A DNA stretch of 64,000 nt, taken from NCBI RefSeq assembly GCF_950100655.1, contig NZ_CATNLY010000034.1:310001-374000 (forward strand). The letters run 5' to 3'. Of this stretch, positions 48,186-58,208 are shown piece after piece. The position numbers and the translations under genes were made by a program. Origin of the DNA: Pleomorphomonas sp. T1.2MG-36. GTDB taxonomy: Bacteria > Pseudomonadota > Alphaproteobacteria > Rhizobiales > Pleomorphomonadaceae. The notes below the pieces were generated by a model that was not told the DNA's origin, ran no database searches, and saw only the letters and a program-made list of their open reading frames with translations. Numbering within the stretch: the first letter of the stretch is position 1; each line of letters opens with the position of its first letter.

Positions 48186-49279
48186 ACCTTCGCCCCCAGC
48201 CGGCCATGGCCGACGAGCGGCACGGCAACGTCGTCGAGCGGCCAGCGCGGTCGTGCCGCCACGTCAAATCCGTCGGTATGGCCGAGCGCCAGCCGTTCGG
48301 CGCCGGCCCAGGCGATCATGGCTCCGTTGTCGGTGCAAAGGTTGCCGGGCGGTACGACGAGACGGCCATTGAGATCCGCCATCACGGCGTCGAGCCGGGC
48401 GCGGATCGCCTTGTTGGCGGCAACGCCACCGGCCACCACCAGCACCGGCGGGCGTCCGTCGGCAAGCGTCCCGGCAAACCGCCGCACGGCAAGGCCGACC
48501 CGGTCGGCCACCACATCCGATACCGCCGCCTGGAACGAGGCGCAGATGTCGGCCACGTCCTGCCGGGAAAGCGGCGCCAGAGCCTCCGCTTCATGGCGCA
48601 CCGCCGTCTTGAGGCCGGAGAAGGAGAAGTTGGGCTCGTCGCGGCCGATAAGTGGCCGGGGCAGCGCGACGCGGCGGGCGTCGCCCTCGGCCGCCATCTT
48701 CTCCACCGCCGGCCCACCGGGGTAGCCGAGCTGAAGCAGCTTGGCCGTCTTGTCGAACGCCTCGCCGAGCGCATCGTCGATGGTGGTGCCGATGCGCGTG
48801 TATCGGCCGACGCCATCGACCCTCAGAATCTGGCTGTGTCCGCCGGAGACCAGCAGCAGCAGGTAGGGAAACTCGACGCCATGTGTGAGGCGGGCGGTCA
48901 GCGCATGCCCCTCGAGGTGATTGACGGCGACAAGCGGCTTTCTCGCCGCGTAGGCCAGCGCCTTGGCCGTGGTGAGGCCGATCAGCACGCCGCCGATCAG
49001 ACCGGGCCCGGCCGTCGCCGCCACCGCATCGACTTCGCCGAGCGTATACCCCGCCTCGGCAAGCGCCGCCTCGACGAGGCCGTCCATCACCTCGACATGG
49101 GCACGGGCGGCGATCTCCGGCACCACGCCGCCGAAGGCCGCGTGTTGCTCGATCTGCGAGAAGACGACGTTGGAAAGAATTTCGCCCGATCCATCGGCGC
49201 AGCGCCGCACGACGGCGGCGGCGGTCTCGTCGCAGGAGCTTTCGAGCCCGAGAACGACGATATCCCCAAGGTCGCCCAT
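48182..49279 (-). CDS. tsaD: tRNA N6-threonylcarbamoyladenosine transferase TsaD
   Basis: The catalytic subunit that transfers threonylcarbamoyl to A37 of ANN-reading tRNAs. At 365 residues it shows [28 protein letters not shown], the metal site HLEGH ([14 protein letters not shown]), [14 protein letters not shown], and late [14 protein letters not shown] and [20 protein letters not shown] at 49279 is the usual start; upstream in-frame sequence has no ribosome site. It is divergent from hemC with 193 bp between starts. Confidence 0.97.
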   Translation of the reverse strand: MGDLGDIVVLGLESSCDETAAAVVRRCADGSGEILSNVVFSQIEQHAAFGGVVPEIAARAHVEVMDGLVEAALAEAGYTLGEVDAVAATAGPGLIGGVLIGLTTAKALAYAARKPLVAVNHLEGHALTARLTHGVEFPYLLLLVSGGHSQILRVDGVGRYTRIGTTIDDALGEAFDKTAKLLQLGYPGGPAVEKMAAEGDARRVALPRPLIGRDEPNFSFSGLKTAVRHEAEALAPLSRQDVADICASFQAAVSDVVADRVGLAVRRFAGTLADGRPPVLVVAGGVAANKAIRARLDAVMADLNGRLVVPPGNLCTDNGAMIAWAGAERLALGHTDGFDVAARPRWPLDDVAVPLVGHGRLGAKV

Positions 49280-49472
49280 CCTGGTCAATCCCTCTTCGCC
49301 GATGCCGATGCGGTCTCGAAAGGCGAGACCCAAGAACACGTTGCCTCGCGCCGTCCCATGGTCCAAGTGTTGCCATGACAAGGCGAGACGTTAGGGACGA
49401 TTCGCCGCCGTCTTCGACCGTCGGCCGGCCGACGCCTTCGTTTCACGGCTCTATCACACGGGGAGCGAACCG

Positions 49473-50393
49473 GTGCAACCAAAACCCATCCGTCTCGGCA
49501 CGCGCGGCAGTCCGCTCGCTCTTGCCCAGGCCCATGAGGTCCGCGACCGTTTGATCGCCGCTTGGGGAGCAAGGGCGCCAGAAGTTGAGATCGTGCCGAT
49601 CAGCACGGCTGGCGACCGCATCCAGGATCGACCGCTCGCCGAGGTGGGCGGCAAGGGCCTGTTCACCGAGGAAATCGAGGCCGGCCTGTCGACCGGCGTC
49701 CTCGACATCGCCGTCCACTCCTCCAAGGACATGCCGACGGTTCTGCCCGACGGCCTCGTGCTCGGCCACTTCCTGGAGCGCGAGGACGCGCGCGATGCCT
49801 TCGTTTCGCTGAAATACGGCTCGCTTGCCGAACTGCCCGAGGGTGCGGTGGTCGGCACGGCGTCGCTGAGGCGCGGCGCGATCGTCCGCCGCCTCCGTCC
49901 CGACCTGGTGGTGATCCCCTATCGCGGCAACGTCCAGACCCGGCTGCGCAAGCTCCGCGAAGGCATCGCCGACGCGACGCTGCTTGCGGTCGCCGGTCTG
50001 AAGCGGCTCGGCATGCTCGACGTGGCGACCGAGATTCTGAATATCGAGACCTTTCCGCCTGCCGTCGGTCAGGGCGCGATCTGCATCGAGAGCCGGATCG
50101 ATGACGCGCGGATTGCCGAACTGCTGGCGCCGATCCACCATGCGCCGACGGCCACGGCGCTTGCCTGCGAACGCGCCTATCTCGCCCGGCTCGACGGGTC
50201 CTGCCGCACGCCGATCGCCGGACATGCCACGGTGGCGGACGGTCGCGTCGATCTCCATGGCTTGATCCTGACGCCGGATGGAAGCGTTGCCCACGAAGGT
50301 CGGGACAGCGGCACCGACCCGGAGAGCGTCGGCGATCGTCTGGGTGCCCACCTCGCCGCGCTTGCCGGGCCCGGTTTCTTCGGCGGGAGCTGA
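49473..50393 (+). CDS. hemC: Hydroxymethylbilane synthase (porphobilinogen deaminase)
   Basis: Joins four porphobilinogens into hydroxymethylbilane in heme synthesis. The 306 residues have [13 protein letters not shown] at the N-terminus, [44 protein letters not shown], and [12 protein letters not shown] where Cys244 carries the dipyrromethane cofactor. GTG at 49473 lies 6 nt after GGGAGC. hemD begins 3 nt after the stop. Confidence 0.97.
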   Translation: MQPKPIRLGTRGSPLALAQAHEVRDRLIAAWGARAPEVEIVPISTAGDRIQDRPLAEVGGKGLFTEEIEAGLSTGVLDIAVHSSKDMPTVLPDGLVLGHFLEREDARDAFVSLKYGSLAELPEGAVVGTASLRRGAIVRRLRPDLVVIPYRGNVQTRLRKLREGIADATLLAVAGLKRLGMLDVATEILNIETFPPAVGQGAICIESRIDDARIAELLAPIHHAPTATALACERAYLARLDGSCRTPIAGHATVADGRVDLHGLILTPDGSVAHEGRDSGTDPESVGDRLGAHLAALAGPGFFGGS

Positions 50394-50396
50394 GCC

Positions 50397-52499
50397 ATGG
50401 TTCTACTCGTCCTCCGTCCGGAACCGCAGGCGAGCGACATGGTGGCGGCGCTCGCCGCCCGAGGCGTTCCGGCCCTTGCCGAACCCATGCTGAGCATCGA
50501 GCCCGCGTCCGACCCTGCCGGCCGCGTCCGGATGGCCGACCCCGAGGCCGAGGCGTTGATCCTCACCTCGCGCCAGACCGTGGCGATCCTGAAGGGGGCG
50601 GAGGGCCTCGATACCCTCATCCGGCTGCCGGTGATCGCCGTCGGTGGAGGCACCGCCCACGATGCCCGCGCCGCCGGTTTCACAGATGTACGTTCGGCCG
50701 ACGGCAACGCCGACGACCTCGTCGACCTCGTCGCCCGAACCGGCTTTCACCGCCTGATCCACGCCGGCGGTCGCGACAAGGCAGGCGACATCGCCGGCCG
50801 GCTGGCAGCGCTCGGCGTCGCCGTTTCGGAGGCCGAGCTCTACCGGGCCGAACCGCGACTGACGCTCGCCCCCGAAATCGCCGACGCCTTCGCCGAGGAG
50901 CACATCACCGGGCTGATCGTCGCCTCGCGCCGCTCCGCGCAAGCTTTCGTTGATCTGATGGACGCAATGGACTGGGCGCCCCGCCTCGCCCGTCTCGGCG
51001 CGGTGGCGTTGTCCGAAGCGGCGGCGGCGCCGCTCGGCGGCCGTGTCGCCGAACTGGTCGTCGCGGCGGAACCGACAGGACCGGCTCTCGTTGAAGCCAG
51101 CGTTGCGCTCGCCGCCCGGCTGCGCGAAACTGTCGGCGGCGAGCAAGAAGCGGAGGGACTTGAGACCATGGTATCCGAAGACCACCGCAAGGACGCCGGC
51201 CGGCGCAATCGCCCGAAAGCTCCAGTCATCGACCTTGAAGCGACGGAGGTGGCAAAGGCCGCCCAACCGCCCAAGCCACCCCAGGAACCGCCTCGCGAAC
51301 CGCCCGTTCCCGAGCCGCCAGCTCCCCAACCTCCGGAACCGGAGAAGCCTATCATCGAACCGCCCGGGCCGGACGTTCCTCCGATCGAGCCACCGCCCGG
51401 AGATCTGCCCCCCATCGGCGATCCGCCAAAGCCGGACAGACCGATGATGGGAGCCACCGATGGCGGGGTGGACGCAGCAGCGGAAGCCGCTGCGCCACCA
51501 CGCACCGATCGGCCCAGCCAGATGAAGGCGCTGCTGCCTCTCCTGGGCTCCGGCCTCGTCGGCGGCTGTGCCGCAGCCCTGGTTATGCTCGCGGTTCTGC
51601 CTGTCGGCGGCAGCCGCGAGGAAACCAGCAGTGTCGATCCGGCAACGCTGGAAGCGCGCCTCGGCGAGGTCGCCGACCGGCTGGCGGCAGGCCAGCAGGC
51701 GACGGAGACGCTCGGCAGCCGCATCGCCTCCCTTGAAGGGCGCGAAGTTCCGACCGTGGATTTCGCCCCACTCGCGACCCGCATCGATGATCTCGCCGCC
51801 CGGCTGGATGCGACCGAGAAGGCGGCGGCCGAAAAGCCGACCGTCGATCCTGCCGCACTCACCGCGCTGGAAGGCCGCATCACCGAACTGGCCGCGGCAG
51901 CCGATGCGCTGAAGGCCGACAACGCTGCCTTGGCGCCTCGGCTCGCCGCCGTCGAAGAGCGCCTTGCCAATGCCCCAAAGGGTGGCGAAATCGCCGCCTT
52001 GTCGCTCGCCCTCACCTCGCTGTCCGGCAAGATCGATGCCGGCCTGCCGTTCGCGACCGACCTCGCCGTGATCGCAGCCGCCGCCCCCGATCTTCCCGGT
52101 CTCGGCGACCTCAGGACACATGCCGAAACGGGTGTACCCACCCGCGACCGGCTGCTGGCCACGCTGCCGGTCGATGCCATGCTGGCTCGGCGGCCGGTGG
52201 AGCCCGGCAAGGGCTGGATGGATGGCGTTTTCGATAGCGCCAAATCCTTGGTCAACTATCGCGAAACCGGCCCCGCCGTCACCGACCCCGCCTCCGGCGC
52301 CGTCGAGGCGATCCGGGCGGCGCTCGAACGGGGTGACGCCGCTGCCGCCAAGGCCGCTGCCGACACCTTGCCGGCCTGGGCGCGTCCACCGGCCGAGGCG
52401 TGGCTTGCCGATCTCGATGCTCGCGTTCGCGTCGATGCCGGCGTCAAGGCCATCTCCGCCCGTATCGTCGATCGCCTGTCGGTGCCCGCCGCAGACTGA
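50397..52499 (+). CDS. hemD: Uroporphyrinogen-III synthase fused to a mitofilin-like membrane protein
   Basis: One 700-residue reading frame. Residues 1 to about 245 are a HemD domain (LLVLRPEPQASDMVAAL, LILTSRQTVAILKG, DLVARTGFHRLIHAGGRDKAGDIAG), which cyclises hydroxymethylbilane. From Met258 (MVSEDHRKDAGRR) the chain reads like the separate mitofilin/COG4223 protein that follows hemD in rhizobia: Pro-rich stretch about 285-360, membrane segment about 386-406, a coiled-coil part and the C-terminal mitofilin domain. In relatives I know these are two genes. The internal ATG at 51168 has GGAGGGACTTGAG upstream and could also start a separate product. It lies between hemC and the HemY-like gene. 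Confidence 0.85.
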   Translation: MVLLVLRPEPQASDMVAALAARGVPALAEPMLSIEPASDPAGRVRMADPEAEALILTSRQTVAILKGAEGLDTLIRLPVIAVGGGTAHDARAAGFTDVRSADGNADDLVDLVARTGFHRLIHAGGRDKAGDIAGRLAALGVAVSEAELYRAEPRLTLAPEIADAFAEEHITGLIVASRRSAQAFVDLMDAMDWAPRLARLGAVALSEAAAAPLGGRVAELVVAAEPTGPALVEASVALAARLRETVGGEQEAEGLETMVSEDHRKDAGRRNRPKAPVIDLEATEVAKAAQPPKPPQEPPREPPVPEPPAPQPPEPEKPIIEPPGPDVPPIEPPPGDLPPIGDPPKPDRPMMGATDGGVDAAAEAAAPPRTDRPSQMKALLPLLGSGLVGGCAAALVMLAVLPVGGSREETSSVDPATLEARLGEVADRLAAGQQATETLGSRIASLEGREVPTVDFAPLATRIDDLAARLDATEKAAAEKPTVDPAALTALEGRITELAAAADALKADNAALAPRLAAVEERLANAPKGGEIAALSLALTSLSGKIDAGLPFATDLAVIAAAAPDLPGLGDLRTHAETGVPTRDRLLATLPVDAMLARRPVEPGKGWMDGVFDSAKSLVNYRETGPAVTDPASGAVEAIRAALERGDAAAAKAAADTLPAWARPPAEAWLADLDARVRVDAGVKAISARIVDRLSVPAAD

Positions 52500-52529
52500 C
52501 CCCGCCGCCCGCTTCGGAAAGGCCCCGAG

Positions 52530-54203
52530 ATGATCCGCATTCTTCTGTCGGTCGCCGCACTGTTCATCGCCGTCCTCGCCTTCGATTGGTTGGGTGGCGT
52601 GCCGGTTGCCGTCTCGATCAGTTGGCCGGGCGGTGCCGCGGCGCCGCCCCTGCGCGTCGTCGTGGTCGCGCTGCTGGTTCTCGCGGTTGCCCTTCTGGTC
52701 ATTTGGAAAGTCACGTCCGGCCTGTGGCGCGCCCCGCGCGGCCTGCGCACCTACTTCGCCGGCCGCCGTCGCGACCGTGGCTACCGGGCTCTGTCGCGCG
52801 GCATGATCGCCGTCGGCTCGGGCGATTACCGCCTTGCCCAGCGCGAAGCCACCGAAGCCAACCGTTTTCTGGAAAGCGAACCGCTGGTCCTGCTGCTCGC
52901 CGCCCAGGCCGCCCAGCTCGAAGGCCGGAGCGACGCCGCTCGCCAAGCCTTCACGCGCATGCTGAAGGCGTCGGAAACGCGCCTGCTCGGTCTCCGCGGT
53001 CTCTATATCGAAGCGACGCGCGCCGGCGAGGCGGCAGCAGCCCGCCAGTTCGCCGCCGAAGCGCAGAAGGAGAATCCCGCGCTGCCTTGGGCTGGCGCCG
53101 CCATGATGGATTATCTCTCCGCCGACCGGAACTGGGGCGAAGCGCTGTCCGTGCTCGATCAGAATGTCGCCGGGCGCTTGGTCGGCAAGGGCGACGCGAA
53201 CCGTCTGCGGGCAGTGCTGCTCACCGCCCGCGCGCTTGAAGTCGAGGATGGCGAACCGGAAAAGGCTCGTGCCTTCGCGCTCGAAGCCCACAAGATCGCG
53301 CCGGACTTCGTGCCGGCAGCCACCGTCGCGGCGCGCACGCTGGCTCGCCAGCTTGACACCCGCCGGGCGGCGAAGGTCCTGGAAGCCACCTGGAAGCTGA
53401 ACCCGCATCCCGATCTCGCCGTGGCCTATCTGCATCTGCGGCCGGGCGATTCGGCACGTGACCGCCTGAAGCGCGCCCGCATGCTGGAAAACCTGAAGCC
53501 GGTGCATCCCGAAGGCGCGGTGACCGTGGCCCGGGCCGCGCTCGACGCCCGCGAGTTCTCGCTGGCCCGCGAGGCACTTGCCAAGGCCTTGCGTCAGGCG
53601 CCGACCGAACGCGTCTGTCTGATGATGGCGGAGCTTGAGGAAAGCGAAAGCGGCGATATCGGCCGCGTCCGCGAGTGGCTCGCCCGCGCGGTGCGCGCGC
53701 CGCGCGACGCCGCCTGGACCGCCGACGGTCTGGTGCTCGACGCCTGGCAGCCGCTTTCCCCGTTGTCGGGCCGGCTTGACGCGGTGGAATGGCGGGTGCC
53801 CGCCGAGCGCGAGATAGGCGAAGCGATCGACGGTAACGACCTTGCCGTCATCGCGGCAACGCCACACGCACCGTCCGCTCCGGAAGCACTGCCGGCCACG
53901 GAAACGGAAGAAGCGCCGGACGCTCCCCCTCCTATCGCCGAAATGGAACGGCAACCGCCGGCACGACAGGTCGCCGAACCACAGGACGAGCCGATCGCGA
54001 CACCGGAAAAGGCCGAGACACCCGCTGCTCCGATCATCGCCGTGGCGCCCGCAAAGCCCGCCACGGCCGTGGAGCCGGCGGAGGCAACGGGTGGGGTCGT
54101 GGTCGATCCTCTGGCCGTGTTGCCGCCACCGCCCGACGATCCGGGACCGGCCAACGGCAAGGGGCTGGCACGCAGCCTGACGCCGCAATCGCCCTTCTCG
54201 TGA
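52530..54203 (+). CDS. HemY-like membrane protein with TPR repeats
   Basis: A 557-residue protein with two N-terminal membrane segments (about 3-25 and 42-62), a HemY_N domain (RGLRTYFAGRRRDRGYRALSRG) and helical TPR-type repeats to about residue 400. The last 140 residues are Pro/Ala/Glu-rich and low complexity. It is the conserved third member of the hemC-hemD cluster but is not the protoporphyrinogen oxidase of the same name; its role in tetrapyrrole synthesis is unproven. It starts 30 bp after the hemD-fusion stop. Confidence 0.9.
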   Translation: MIRILLSVAALFIAVLAFDWLGGVPVAVSISWPGGAAAPPLRVVVVALLVLAVALLVIWKVTSGLWRAPRGLRTYFAGRRRDRGYRALSRGMIAVGSGDYRLAQREATEANRFLESEPLVLLLAAQAAQLEGRSDAARQAFTRMLKASETRLLGLRGLYIEATRAGEAAAARQFAAEAQKENPALPWAGAAMMDYLSADRNWGEALSVLDQNVAGRLVGKGDANRLRAVLLTARALEVEDGEPEKARAFALEAHKIAPDFVPAATVAARTLARQLDTRRAAKVLEATWKLNPHPDLAVAYLHLRPGDSARDRLKRARMLENLKPVHPEGAVTVARAALDAREFSLAREALAKALRQAPTERVCLMMAELEESESGDIGRVREWLARAVRAPRDAAWTADGLVLDAWQPLSPLSGRLDAVEWRVPAEREIGEAIDGNDLAVIAATPHAPSAPEALPATETEEAPDAPPPIAEMERQPPARQVAEPQDEPIATPEKAETPAAPIIAVAPAKPATAVEPAEATGGVVVDPLAVLPPPPDDPGPANGKGLARSLTPQSPFS

Positions 54204-54305
54204 GGCTATCGGCGCCGGCTTCATTTTCTTCCGAAGCGGTGCTTGAAATTAGCCGGGGATGCCGGTATCAACGCCCCGTCGCGCGGGATCGCTTCCCGCG
54301 CCGGC

Positions 54306-54381
54306 GCCGCACTAGCTCAGTTGGTAGAGCACGTCATTCGTAATGATGGGGTCGGCGGTTCGAATCCGTCGTGCGGCACCA
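54306..54381 (+). tRNA. tRNA-Thr(CGT)
   Basis: A 76-nt cloverleaf with encoded CCA. Acceptor GCCGCAC pairs with GTGCGGC; D-arm GCTC/GAGC; anticodon stem CGTCA/TGATG with loop TTCGTAA, giving anticodon CGT, which reads ACG threonine codons; T-arm GGCGG/CCGTC with TTCGAAT loop. It stands alone, 102 bp after the HemY-like gene. Confidence 0.97.
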
Positions 54382-54465
54382 CTTCCTGCCTTTCCACCCA
54401 CAGCACTCTGCATCGATCGGAACGCGTCGCGTGTCCGAAGGCAATCGCCCTGATCGGGAAGGCCA

Positions 54466-54491
54466 GCGCCGCCGCCCGTCCGTGGCGGCGC
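54466..54491 (-). terminator. GC hairpin after the rubrerythrin gene
   Basis: GCGCCGCC (54466-54473) pairs with GGCGGCGC (54484-54491), a perfect 8-bp stem with a 10-nt loop, 10 bp past the rubrerythrin stop. No T-run, so it may be a weak or Rho-assisted transcript end. Confidence 0.35.
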
Positions 54492-54501
54492 CGGAATGGG
54501 A

Positions 54502-55005
54502 TCACTCGATGATCTTGTAGTGTTCGCCGGCGCAAGCGCAGACAGGACAGGCTTCCGGCGCATCGCCGATCACCGTATGGCCGCAGTTCGGGCAGATCCG
54601 AATGACGACATCGCCGAGGTCGCCGCCGGCCTTCACCGCGTCCAGCGCATCGCCGAACAGGCCATAGTGGATCTTCTCCACTTCCATCGCCTCGGTCATC
54701 GACCGAATGGCGCGCTTATGCCCCTCGGCCTTGGCCGTTGCGACCATCGCCGGATACATCGAGGTGAACTCGTGGCTCTCGCCTTCCATGGCGTCCGCGA
54801 GGTTGTCGAGCGTGCCCTTGATGGCGCCGAGCGCGCGCAAATGGGCGTGGGCATGGATGGTCTCGGCGGCGGCGACGGCGCGGAACAGCTTGGCGACGCC
54901 CGGCTTGCCTTCCCGGACGGCGGCATCGGCATAGGCGAGATACTTGCGGTTGGCCTGGCTTTCGCCGGCGAAGGCTTCCTTGAGGTTGTCCGTGGTGGTG
55001 GGCAT
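54502..55005 (-). CDS. Rubrerythrin family protein
   Basis: A 167-residue non-heme iron protein, usually an NADH-linked peroxide scavenger. The ferritin-like diiron domain shows GESQANRKYLAYADAA, AAAETIHAHAHLRAL and MEVEKIHYGLF with the Glu/His ligands; the C-terminal rubredoxin-like iron site is CPNCGHTV and CPVC. AAGG lies 8 nt before the ATG. It stands alone, divergent from the tRNA side and 188 bp from the end of secDF. Confidence 0.93.
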   Translation of the reverse strand: MPTTTDNLKEAFAGESQANRKYLAYADAAVREGKPGVAKLFRAVAAAETIHAHAHLRALGAIKGTLDNLADAMEGESHEFTSMYPAMVATAKAEGHKRAIRSMTEAMEVEKIHYGLFGDALDAVKAGGDLGDVVIRICPNCGHTVIGDAPEACPVCACAGEHYKIIE

Positions 55006-55193
55006 GTTGCTAGCCTTTTTGTTGAGCGACGAGGGGGACGTCGCGGGTCCCCGACCCAAGAGACTAGCCCGGCAGTCCAGGCCCGAGTATCGGGACAACC
55101 CCGTGAAATGCCCTATGGACTTGAGATTTTTTCTAAGGAGGGATCGCTGGCCCAAAAAGGAAGAGGCCGGACGGATCCGGCCTCCTCGTCTAC

Positions 55194-57728
55194 TCAAGCC
55201 TCGGACGGAGCGCCGTTGGCCGGCACCGGCTGGCTGTGCCGCCGGCGCGTCCGCCAGTCGCCGAGGAACAGCAGGATCGGCGCCGCGATGAACACCGACG
55301 ACGAGGCGGCGATGACGATGCCGAAGATCATCGGCACAGCGAAACTCTCCACCGCGCTGCCACCCCAGATCGCCATCGGCAACAGCGACAGGAAGGCCGT
55401 CGCAGAAGTGTAGAGGCTGCGCGCCAGCGTTTCGTTGATCGACTTGTCGATCAGTTCGCGCAGCGGCATCGACTTGTAGAGTCGCATGTTCTCTCGCATG
55501 CGATCGTAGACGACCACCTTGTCGTTGACCGAATAGCCGACCAGCGTGAGCAACGCCGCGATGGCCGTCAGGTTGAAGTCGAGCCCGGTCAGCGCGAAGA
55601 AACCGACGGTCTTGGTGACGTCGAGCACCAGCGTAGCGATGGCACCGACGGCGAAGGGCCACTCGAAGCGCACCCAGATGTAGACCAGCATGGCCAAGCT
55701 GGCGAAGATCACCGCAAGCACGCCGGCCGTCGCGAGCTCGCCCGACACCTTGGGGCCGACCACTTCGGTGCCGATCACCTTTGCCGAGGCATCGATCTTG
55801 GTGATCTCCTGCCGGAGCTGTTCGACCGCCACCGTCTGCACCTCTTCGCCCCCCTCCTGCCGTTCGACTCGGACGAGCAGATGGTTGTCGTCGCCAAAGG
55901 CCTGCAACGCCACTTCACCCAGCCCCAAACCGTCGAGACCGGAACGAAAGGCGGCAAGGTCGGCAGGCCCGGATGTTTCCACCTGCATCTGGATGCCGCC
56001 ACGGAAGTCGACGCCGTAGTTCAGTCCCGGGTAGATGAAGAGACCGATCGAGGCGAGCGACAAGAAGGCCGAAAAGCCGATGCCGAAGAAGCGCGCCCGC
56101 ATGAACGGAATGGCCGTGCCGTCGGGAATCAGCTTGATCGGCAGAAGCGGCCGGATGTCCATCTTCTTGAGCTTGCGGCGTCGGACGATCGACAGCATCA
56201 GAACCCGCACCACCGACACGGCGGTGAACATCGAGATGACCAGGCCGATGCCCATGGTGACGGCAAAGCCGCGCACCGGACCGGAACCGAACCAGAACAG
56301 CAGAATGGAGGCGATCAGGGCCGTGACGTTGCCATCGACGATGGTCGAGTAGGCGCGCTTGAAGCCGGCATCGAGCGCCGCGATGGCGCTCATGCCCTTG
56401 CGCGACTCCTCGCGGATGCGCTCGTTGATCAGCACGTTGGCATCGACCGCAAGACCGATGCCGAGCACGATGCCGGCGATGCCCGGCAGCGTCAGCGTCG
56501 CCCCGAGCAGCGTCAGGCCGGCGAAGGTAAGGATGACGTTGAGAGCGAGCGCCAGGTTGGCGAGCAACCCCCAGGTGCCGTAAAGCACCAGCATGAAGCC
56601 GAACACCAGGGCGAAGCCGATGAGACCGGTCGAAATGCCCATCTCGATGGCATCGGCACCGAGGTCGGCGCCGACGGTGCGCTCCTCGATCACCGTCAGC
56701 TTGGCCGGCAGTGCGCCGGCCCGCAACATGGCGGCGAGGTCGGTGGCGCTTTGAACGGAAAAGCTACCTGAAATCTGGCCGGAGCCGGCGGTGATTGGCT
56801 CGCGGATCACCGGCGCGCTCAGCACCTTGTCGTCGAGCACGATGGCGAACGGGCGCCCGACGTTGGCACGGGTGATGTCGGCAAAGCGAGCGGCGCCGGC
56901 CGAATCGAAGCGGAAGGAGACGATCGGTTCGTTGGTGTTCTGATCGAACCCAACGCGCGCGTCGGTAAGGCGATCGCCGGATAGCTCGACGCGGTCTTCG
57001 ACGGGATAGGCCCGTCCTTCGTCGTCACGAAGAATGGTCACACCCGACGGTACGAAATCGGCGGTCGCCGCGTCGGACAGGAGATGGAAGCCCATCTTGG
57101 CGGTCGACCCAAGCAGTTCGCGAATGCGCGCCGGATCCTGCACGCCGGGTAGCTGGACCAGGATGCGGTCGCTGCCCACGCGCTGGATGGTCGGCTCGGC
57201 GACACCAACCTGGTCGATGCGCTGGCGGATGATTTCGAGGCTCTGCTCGACGGCCGCCGCCGCGCGATCGGTGAGACCGGCGCTGGTAAGGGCGAGCGTC
57301 ACGGTGCCGTTGCCCTGGCGGATGTCGAGATCGCTGGCCGTCACGCCAAGACCGGGATTGCCGATCGAAGCGGCAAGCTTGCCGAGCTCTCCGGCGGCTC
57401 GGGCGGTCTGTCCGGGATCGTCGAGGCTGACGGTCACGGCGTTGCCCGCGCGGCGGATCGATGTCGTGCCGATCTTCGCCTCGCGCAGCGTGCGGCGGGC
57501 GTCCTGCGTCAGAGTTTGCAGCCGCTCCTTCACGAGATCGGCGGCATCCACCTCCAAAACGAGATGCGAGCCACCCCGGAGGTCGAGCCCGAGCGACACT
57601 TTGTCGCGCGGCAGCCAGGAGGGAAAATTGTCGAGGGTGGATTGCGGCACCACGTTCGGAAGCGTGACGATGATGCCGAGGACGATGATGGCCGAATAGA
57701 GGGCCACCAGCCAGCGGGAAGTCTTCAT
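55194..57728 (-). CDS. secDF: Protein translocase subunit SecDF (fused)
   Basis: A fused SecD-SecF of 844 residues that uses the proton gradient to pull secreted proteins out of the SecYEG channel. The SecD half has LGLDLRGGSHLVLEVD near residue 45, a large periplasmic P1 domain, VDANVLINERIREE in the fourth segment; the SecF half has NYGVDFRGGIQMQV, GYSVNDKVVVYDRMRENM and a final segment group. Twelve membrane segments are predicted in total. ATG at 57728 is preferred; 57740 is possible. The usual yajC neighbour is absent; a small unknown ORF precedes it by 78 bp. Confidence 0.95.
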   Translation of the reverse strand: MKTSRWLVALYSAIIVLGIIVTLPNVVPQSTLDNFPSWLPRDKVSLGLDLRGGSHLVLEVDAADLVKERLQTLTQDARRTLREAKIGTTSIRRAGNAVTVSLDDPGQTARAAGELGKLAASIGNPGLGVTASDLDIRQGNGTVTLALTSAGLTDRAAAAVEQSLEIIRQRIDQVGVAEPTIQRVGSDRILVQLPGVQDPARIRELLGSTAKMGFHLLSDAATADFVPSGVTILRDDEGRAYPVEDRVELSGDRLTDARVGFDQNTNEPIVSFRFDSAGAARFADITRANVGRPFAIVLDDKVLSAPVIREPITAGSGQISGSFSVQSATDLAAMLRAGALPAKLTVIEERTVGADLGADAIEMGISTGLIGFALVFGFMLVLYGTWGLLANLALALNVILTFAGLTLLGATLTLPGIAGIVLGIGLAVDANVLINERIREESRKGMSAIAALDAGFKRAYSTIVDGNVTALIASILLFWFGSGPVRGFAVTMGIGLVISMFTAVSVVRVLMLSIVRRRKLKKMDIRPLLPIKLIPDGTAIPFMRARFFGIGFSAFLSLASIGLFIYPGLNYGVDFRGGIQMQVETSGPADLAAFRSGLDGLGLGEVALQAFGDDNHLLVRVERQEGGEEVQTVAVEQLRQEITKIDASAKVIGTEVVGPKVSGELATAGVLAVIFASLAMLVYIWVRFEWPFAVGAIATLVLDVTKTVGFFALTGLDFNLTAIAALLTLVGYSVNDKVVVYDRMRENMRLYKSMPLRELIDKSINETLARSLYTSATAFLSLLPMAIWGGSAVESFAVPMIFGIVIAASSSVFIAAPILLFLGDWRTRRRHSQPVPANGAPSEA

Positions 57729-57806
57729 TGGAATGTCCATGCCGAGCGACGTCGCTGCGCCCCATGGGAGGCCAGCGGTCGCAAAACCTGATTCGGGTTC
57801 GGGAAA

Positions 57807-58208
57807 TCAGGCGGCGAAGGGCGGCGCGCGGGGCTGGTGTGCGGCGGATTGGCGGCGTGCGGGCTTGACCCCGGCGACGACGCACATGCGCCGGAACACG
57901 GACGAACACGTCGCGACCACGGCGATGGCAACCAGCGCGATCGGCGGCGAAGGTGGTGGTGGTGCCGAGGTTCGATCGCCGTGATCGGCGACGACCACCG
58001 GCCTCAGCCCATCACGAAGGACAGCCGAATGCCTGAGGACGGCTTGGTCGGCAACGCCGAGCGTTACCGAAGACGAAGGACCGAAACCGCCCCCCAACCC
58101 GAGTTGGAGGACGAGGGTGACGAAAAAGACCGAGAGAATCGCGACAGCCGTCAACGTCGCCGACAAGCGACGCCTGACAGAGAGAACTGGCGCGGCTCGT
58201 TGGGTCAC
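57807..58208 (-). CDS. Hypothetical small membrane protein
   Basis: A 133-residue frame starting at GTG 58208, overlapping the stop of the antiporter gene by 4 nt (GTGA). One hydrophobic segment near residues 15-35 (LTAVAILSVFFVTLVLQLG) and another near 90-103 (PPIALVAIAVVATCSS), the rest low complexity. No family recognised. The overlap favours translation, but the composition could also arise by chance in GC-rich DNA. Confidence 0.4.
   Translation of the reverse strand: MTQRAAPVLSVRRRLSATLTAVAILSVFFVTLVLQLGLGGGFGPSSSVTLGVADQAVLRHSAVLRDGLRPVVVADHGDRTSAPPPPSPPIALVAIAVVATCSSVFRRMCVVAGVKPARRQSAAHQPRAPPFAA

Noticed and set aside
50403..54224. A 1273-residue open frame opposite hemD and the HemY-like gene
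   Set aside because: An antisense artefact of codon bias; the plus-strand products match families and have ribosome sites.
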